Shown in pieces: positions 60,333-64,000 of a stretch of 64,000 nucleotides of DNA. Position 1 is the first letter of the stretch. The number at the start of each line of letters is the position of its first letter. The DNA lies in the NCBI RefSeq assembly GCF_000002425.4, contig NC_037265.1, positions 1,222,835 to 1,286,834 on the forward strand, written 5' to 3'. Source of the stretch: Physcomitrium patens (lineage: Eukaryota > Streptophyta > Bryopsida > Funariales > Funariaceae). The notes under the pieces were generated by a model. The model was not told the origin of the DNA, searched no databases, and was given only the letters and a program-made list of their open reading frames with translations. Both the position numbers and the translations under genes were made by a program.

Positions 60333-61720
60333 AATAAAATCTATAGAAAGAAGAAATTATGATTATTTTAATACAAGAAATAGTAGGAGAAGTCCATAAA
60401 ATCAATAACAAGGAGTTTTTGACCTTGAGCAAATGTCACATGACTATAAAAAGTCTTTCATAACCTTTTACATTTTTAACTATAAAAAATCTTTAGATAT
60501 TAGCTCCAAAGTCTTATTATATCTAAAATATTCTACCATTAAAAAATCATGACAATCTTAAATAACACATAAATATGCTTCTCTTTTTAGAATATATACA
60601 CAATCTTCTAAATATAATAGATTATTTTTGATCTTAAATTTAAAGGTTTCATGAAACTTAAAAGAAATATTTTTAATATCATGAATAAGAAGATGAAAAG
60701 ACACATTTGATTGAATTTGCTTGACAAAGGTTGAATTAATAATTAATGTTGATTTTATTATTCAAAGAAGAAATTGCTTAGACTTCAAGTTGATTATTCT
60801 TTGTTGAATAAAAGCTGCATCTCCTTCTTTTGATCCAAGATAAGAATACCTAAGAAGTACCTCTAATAAACCTTATTGTTTTTCAGTTTGATATGTGATC
60901 TTGAAATCAAAACTTTATAATAACATGCTTCAATGAATGTGGTGACAATTCAATATGCATTGACATAAAATACTTGAGTTTTTTGTAATTTTTATATTTA
61001 GTAATTAGATTGAAAGTAACTTTTAAGTAGTGAAATTATTCTTGAAAAGAATCTATAATTTCAAAAATTTATTTATTATAAATTTTATAGTTGATATTTG
61101 ATGTTGAAATTTTTTACAAATAAATAGCTACTAGATGGATTTTGTTATCTACTTCCATTTATAACAATATTACACCTAAGGCAAAGTTTGATGCATCTAT
61201 TTCTATAAAAAAATACCTTAAAAAAGTCGACATGATACAAGATTGGTGAAAAAATAGTTTTTTTTTAAAGCAAAAAATAATGCTTTAGCTTCTTTACTCC
61301 ACTCAAATTTGTCTTTATAAGTCAAATGTGTAAGTAGAACTGTAACTTGAAAAAAAATTTGTTGATGATTTGACAATAATTAATAAAGTTTAAAAATTAT
61401 TACATATTTTTGATTGTTTTTGGATCTTTTAATTTATGATGGTTTAAACCTTCTTGAGATCTATTATAAGGCCTTTGTTAGAAATGATGTATCCTAAGAA
61501 GTCAACTTAAATAGTATAAAATATACACTTTTTTATTTCGGCATATAATCCATTTCTAAGTTTTTGTAATATACAAAAAATATAAAGTTTATATTTTTTT
61601 ATGTTCTTAGAGTAGATTAGAATGTTTTCTAAATTAAAAAGAAACAAATCATCAAATAATTAACAAAAAACATCATTCATAAGATATTGAAATGTATTGA
61701 TGTAGAATATTTTTTATCTT

Positions 61721-64000
61721 CTTCAAATTCTTGATCTTCAATTTATTCTTCTACTTCCATCTTTATTTCTTGTAATGGATTTTATTTTTTATTTAAACAA
61801 AGGTCTTGACTTTTTTATTTAAATAACTTGATTTACTTGCCTATTGTAAGTATCTTCAATTTTATACCATCAAATTCTTGTAACAAGTATGTTCCATTGT
61901 CATATACCTGTTTGATAACATAAGACCTAAACCATCTCTTTGTAAATTTTATTGTTGTGCTATATTGATTGTCCAATCTACTATCATAAACTAACATCCA
62001 ATTGCCATCTTTAATTTCTTTAGGTTATAATCAATGTTTTTTTTTTTTCAATCAAATCTTTCTTTATTTTTTTCCTTACTTCTTTCAATCTTTTGATTGC
62101 TGCTTCAATATTATTAGGTCTTCTTTTTAATTTTTGAATCTCTAATGCTAAAAATTCTTTTCTATTGAAATCATCCTTCTAAAGTAATACATTCTATATA
62201 AGCACTACTTCTTCTATTGGCATTATTGGTTTTTGTCCATATGTTAATTTAGAAGATATATAACGGATTATTGAACTATGAATTGTACAATTTACCTATA
62301 ATGCAAATGGTAGTAGTCTATGCCATTCATATGCTTTGCTATTACATGTCTTTATTAATATTTTAACAATAGGTAAATGTCCATGCTTACTCTTACTATT
62401 ATCTTTTAGATTATATATTGTTGTTAAAGAAAGTTTAATTTCTATTCTATTAAAAAAATCTCAAGCTTCTCTTGCATTCAATTCATCTCTATATGCTATG
62501 ATTTTTTTAATACAACCATAGTGACAAATAACATCTTTCAATAAAAATTGACAAATATCATTAGTATCTTTTGTTCTTAATACTTGTTCTTCAACTATAT
62601 TTGATAAATCTTCTCATGCAAGTACTAAATACTTCATTTTTCTAAATCTCATTGGTATTGCTACTAAAGCCACTATCTACTTATAATGTAAAGCCAAATG
62701 ATATGTTGGATGTAATCAATCTTGATGCCAAATGTTTGAATACACTTAGCAAGTTTCAAAAGATCCTACAAAATTTGCTACTTCTTTGAGCATACCCTTC
62801 TACCAATATTTTTCTTTCAACTTAGTACATGTTATTTAAATATCCCAATACCTTATCTATAAAATTTCATAAAATTCTTTAAAAATATTTTATTAATCAC
62901 ATATAATTTATTGTGGTATTTCTCCTCTCTTCTTTGAATGCTTCCATAAATATCCATTGTGTAAAAAAAATATCCAAATTCTTTCTTACGGATTTTCTTA
63001 AATTCTTGATTTCTCCAACCCTCTTGTTGCTTTGATGTGCTTAAATACTCTCTAACATCTTTTCATTTTCTTTCATATAAATCTCTTGAAAATATTTCTA
63101 ATGGTATATTTAAGCATATAGTTTTTTTTGATAATAGGTACAAAAATTTGTACCTACATCATCTTTCAAATTAATCATATCTTTTTCATCATCATATCTT
63201 GTACTTGATAATATATCTGTGACTAAATTTTCTTTTCTTATAATGTATTTAAATTCTAAATTCATAGATTTGATATGTATTATCTATCTTAATATAGCAA
63301 TATCAGGAGTTGAAAAACTTGTAATCATATCCAATAAAGATAGGTATTTTATTTTCATAATTACAAATACATCAATCGAGTATTCTTTTTTTATTTTTTA
63401 TATTGAAATTTTCTATTCTGTCTTAACAATTCGTACAATTGATATATTATATGTGCAAAATGAGATATCCATATATAATAGAAAATACATGCTCCTAAAA
63501 ATCTTTTGATTTTTGTTATATTTGCATATTTTTTTTATTTTTTTAATAATAGTAATCTTTTTTATACTTGACTTGCATCCATATGATCTATACATATGTC
63601 CTACTACCAAAAATTTTTTTATTCAAAACATTGATTTAGCCCTTAATAAGATTAAATGAACTTCTTTTAACCTTGTCAAAATCTTCTTACAATCATCAAT
63701 ATAATCTACCTCAAACTTCTTACATCCCTTTGAATTCAAAGTCTCATCTTTTTTTCTTCTTTACATTTCTTAATTAACACATCATCTAAAAAAGATATTC
63801 TTATACTTGAAATAAATTTTTATAATATCTTATGTATTCTATTTATTATATGTGCCACAAAATTTGTAGCCTCTTGTGATAAGGTACACATTTTGGCCAA
63901 TCTTAATAATGTCTTTATAATTGTTAAATTTCTACTTTGCATTGCCAATTGAAATTGATTATATCTTAAATAAATATATCTTTAGAATAAATTATTCTCC
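61721..64000 (-). mobile_element. Second Gypsy lineage (remnant E), integrase side
   Basis: Minus-strand integrase text unlike the chromovirus above. The C-terminal module (61850-62050) reads NWMLVYDSRLDNQYSTTIKF, TKRWFRSYVIKQVYDNGTYL and LQEFDGIKLK. The core (62200-62950) includes LLPFAL, RYISSKLTYGQKPIMPIEE, MKYLVLA, EDLSNIVEEQVLRTKD, FLLKDVICHYGCIKKI and TMDIYGSI. RNase H-like sequence follows to the right (63200 on), and the element continues beyond the window. No LTR of E is visible: its 3' part is cut where copy D begins. Confidence 0.7.

Larger units (their letters stand above)
58650..61720 (-). mobile_element. Chromovirus copy D, 3' half
   Basis: Minus-strand Gypsy copy with its 3' LTR on the left (58650-59190), the last codons of ORF3 (59231-59280), a chromodomain trace (59340-59500), integrase (59600-60770), RNase H (60900-61200) and RT (61250-61715). 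The text parallels copy B throughout but is more decayed. Most of ORF3 is deleted. Everything upstream of RT (protease, gag, 5' LTR) is missing: at about 61720 the sequence switches to a different Gypsy lineage. Confidence 0.78.

Overview
The window is nuclear DNA of a land plant. Intron-bearing genes with GT-AG junctions sit in three islands of balanced composition, separated by very AT-rich, strongly decayed retrotransposon DNA. The plant genes (ORC6, PRD3/PAIR1, a ZHOUPI/bHLH95-like factor) fix the lineage as plant. The dominant transposon is a Ty3/Gypsy chromovirus whose protein wording recalls the fungal/moss (Tcn1-like) type, so a bryophyte is my best guess. That last step is inference.

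Layout. 1-4.4 kb: minus-strand chromovirus remnant (A). 4.4-5.1 kb: a less decayed patch. 5.2-11.4 kb: plus-strand chromovirus (C) with protease, RT, integrase, chromodomain and an extra 3' reading frame. 12.9-15.1 kb: a long-TIR, MULE-like element with a solo chromovirus LTR inside it. 15.4-21.6 kb: gene island 1, with ORC6 (nine coding exons, frame closes exactly) followed on the same strand by a PRD3/PAIR1 homologue. 21.6-24.9 kb: AT-rich filler. 25.0-31.1 kb: the best-preserved chromovirus copy (B, minus). 31.1-36.4 kb: LTR fragments, a 33-bp inverted repeat, a possible tRNA-derived SINE and an assembly gap. 36.4-37.7 kb: small island 2, with one apparent orphan terminal exon. 37.7-44.3 kb: AT-rich and unassigned. 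44.3-47.4 kb: internally deleted Ty1/Copia element ending in six 36-bp repeats. 49.3-56.0 kb: island 3, with a minus-strand bHLH gene carrying a C-terminal ACT-like domain and a GC-rich upstream stretch. 58.6-61.7 kb: fourth chromovirus copy (D, minus). 61.7-64.0 kb: a second, different Gypsy lineage (E, minus), running off the end.

The most unusual item is a 140-codon frame between the chromodomain and the 3' LTR of the chromovirus. Copies B and C are on opposite strands, about 15 kb apart, and riddled with transition-type stop codons. Yet both keep this frame at exactly 423 nt from ATG to a shared TGA, and copy D keeps its last codons. It looks like a third gene of the element, and I recognise no known domain in it.

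ORC6 (replication licensing) and PRD3 (meiotic double-strand-break formation) are neighbours but not an operon, each having its own flanks. The bHLH gene is a DNA-binding regulator. Everything else is mobile-element debris in which CAA/CAG/CGA and TGG codons have turned into stops.
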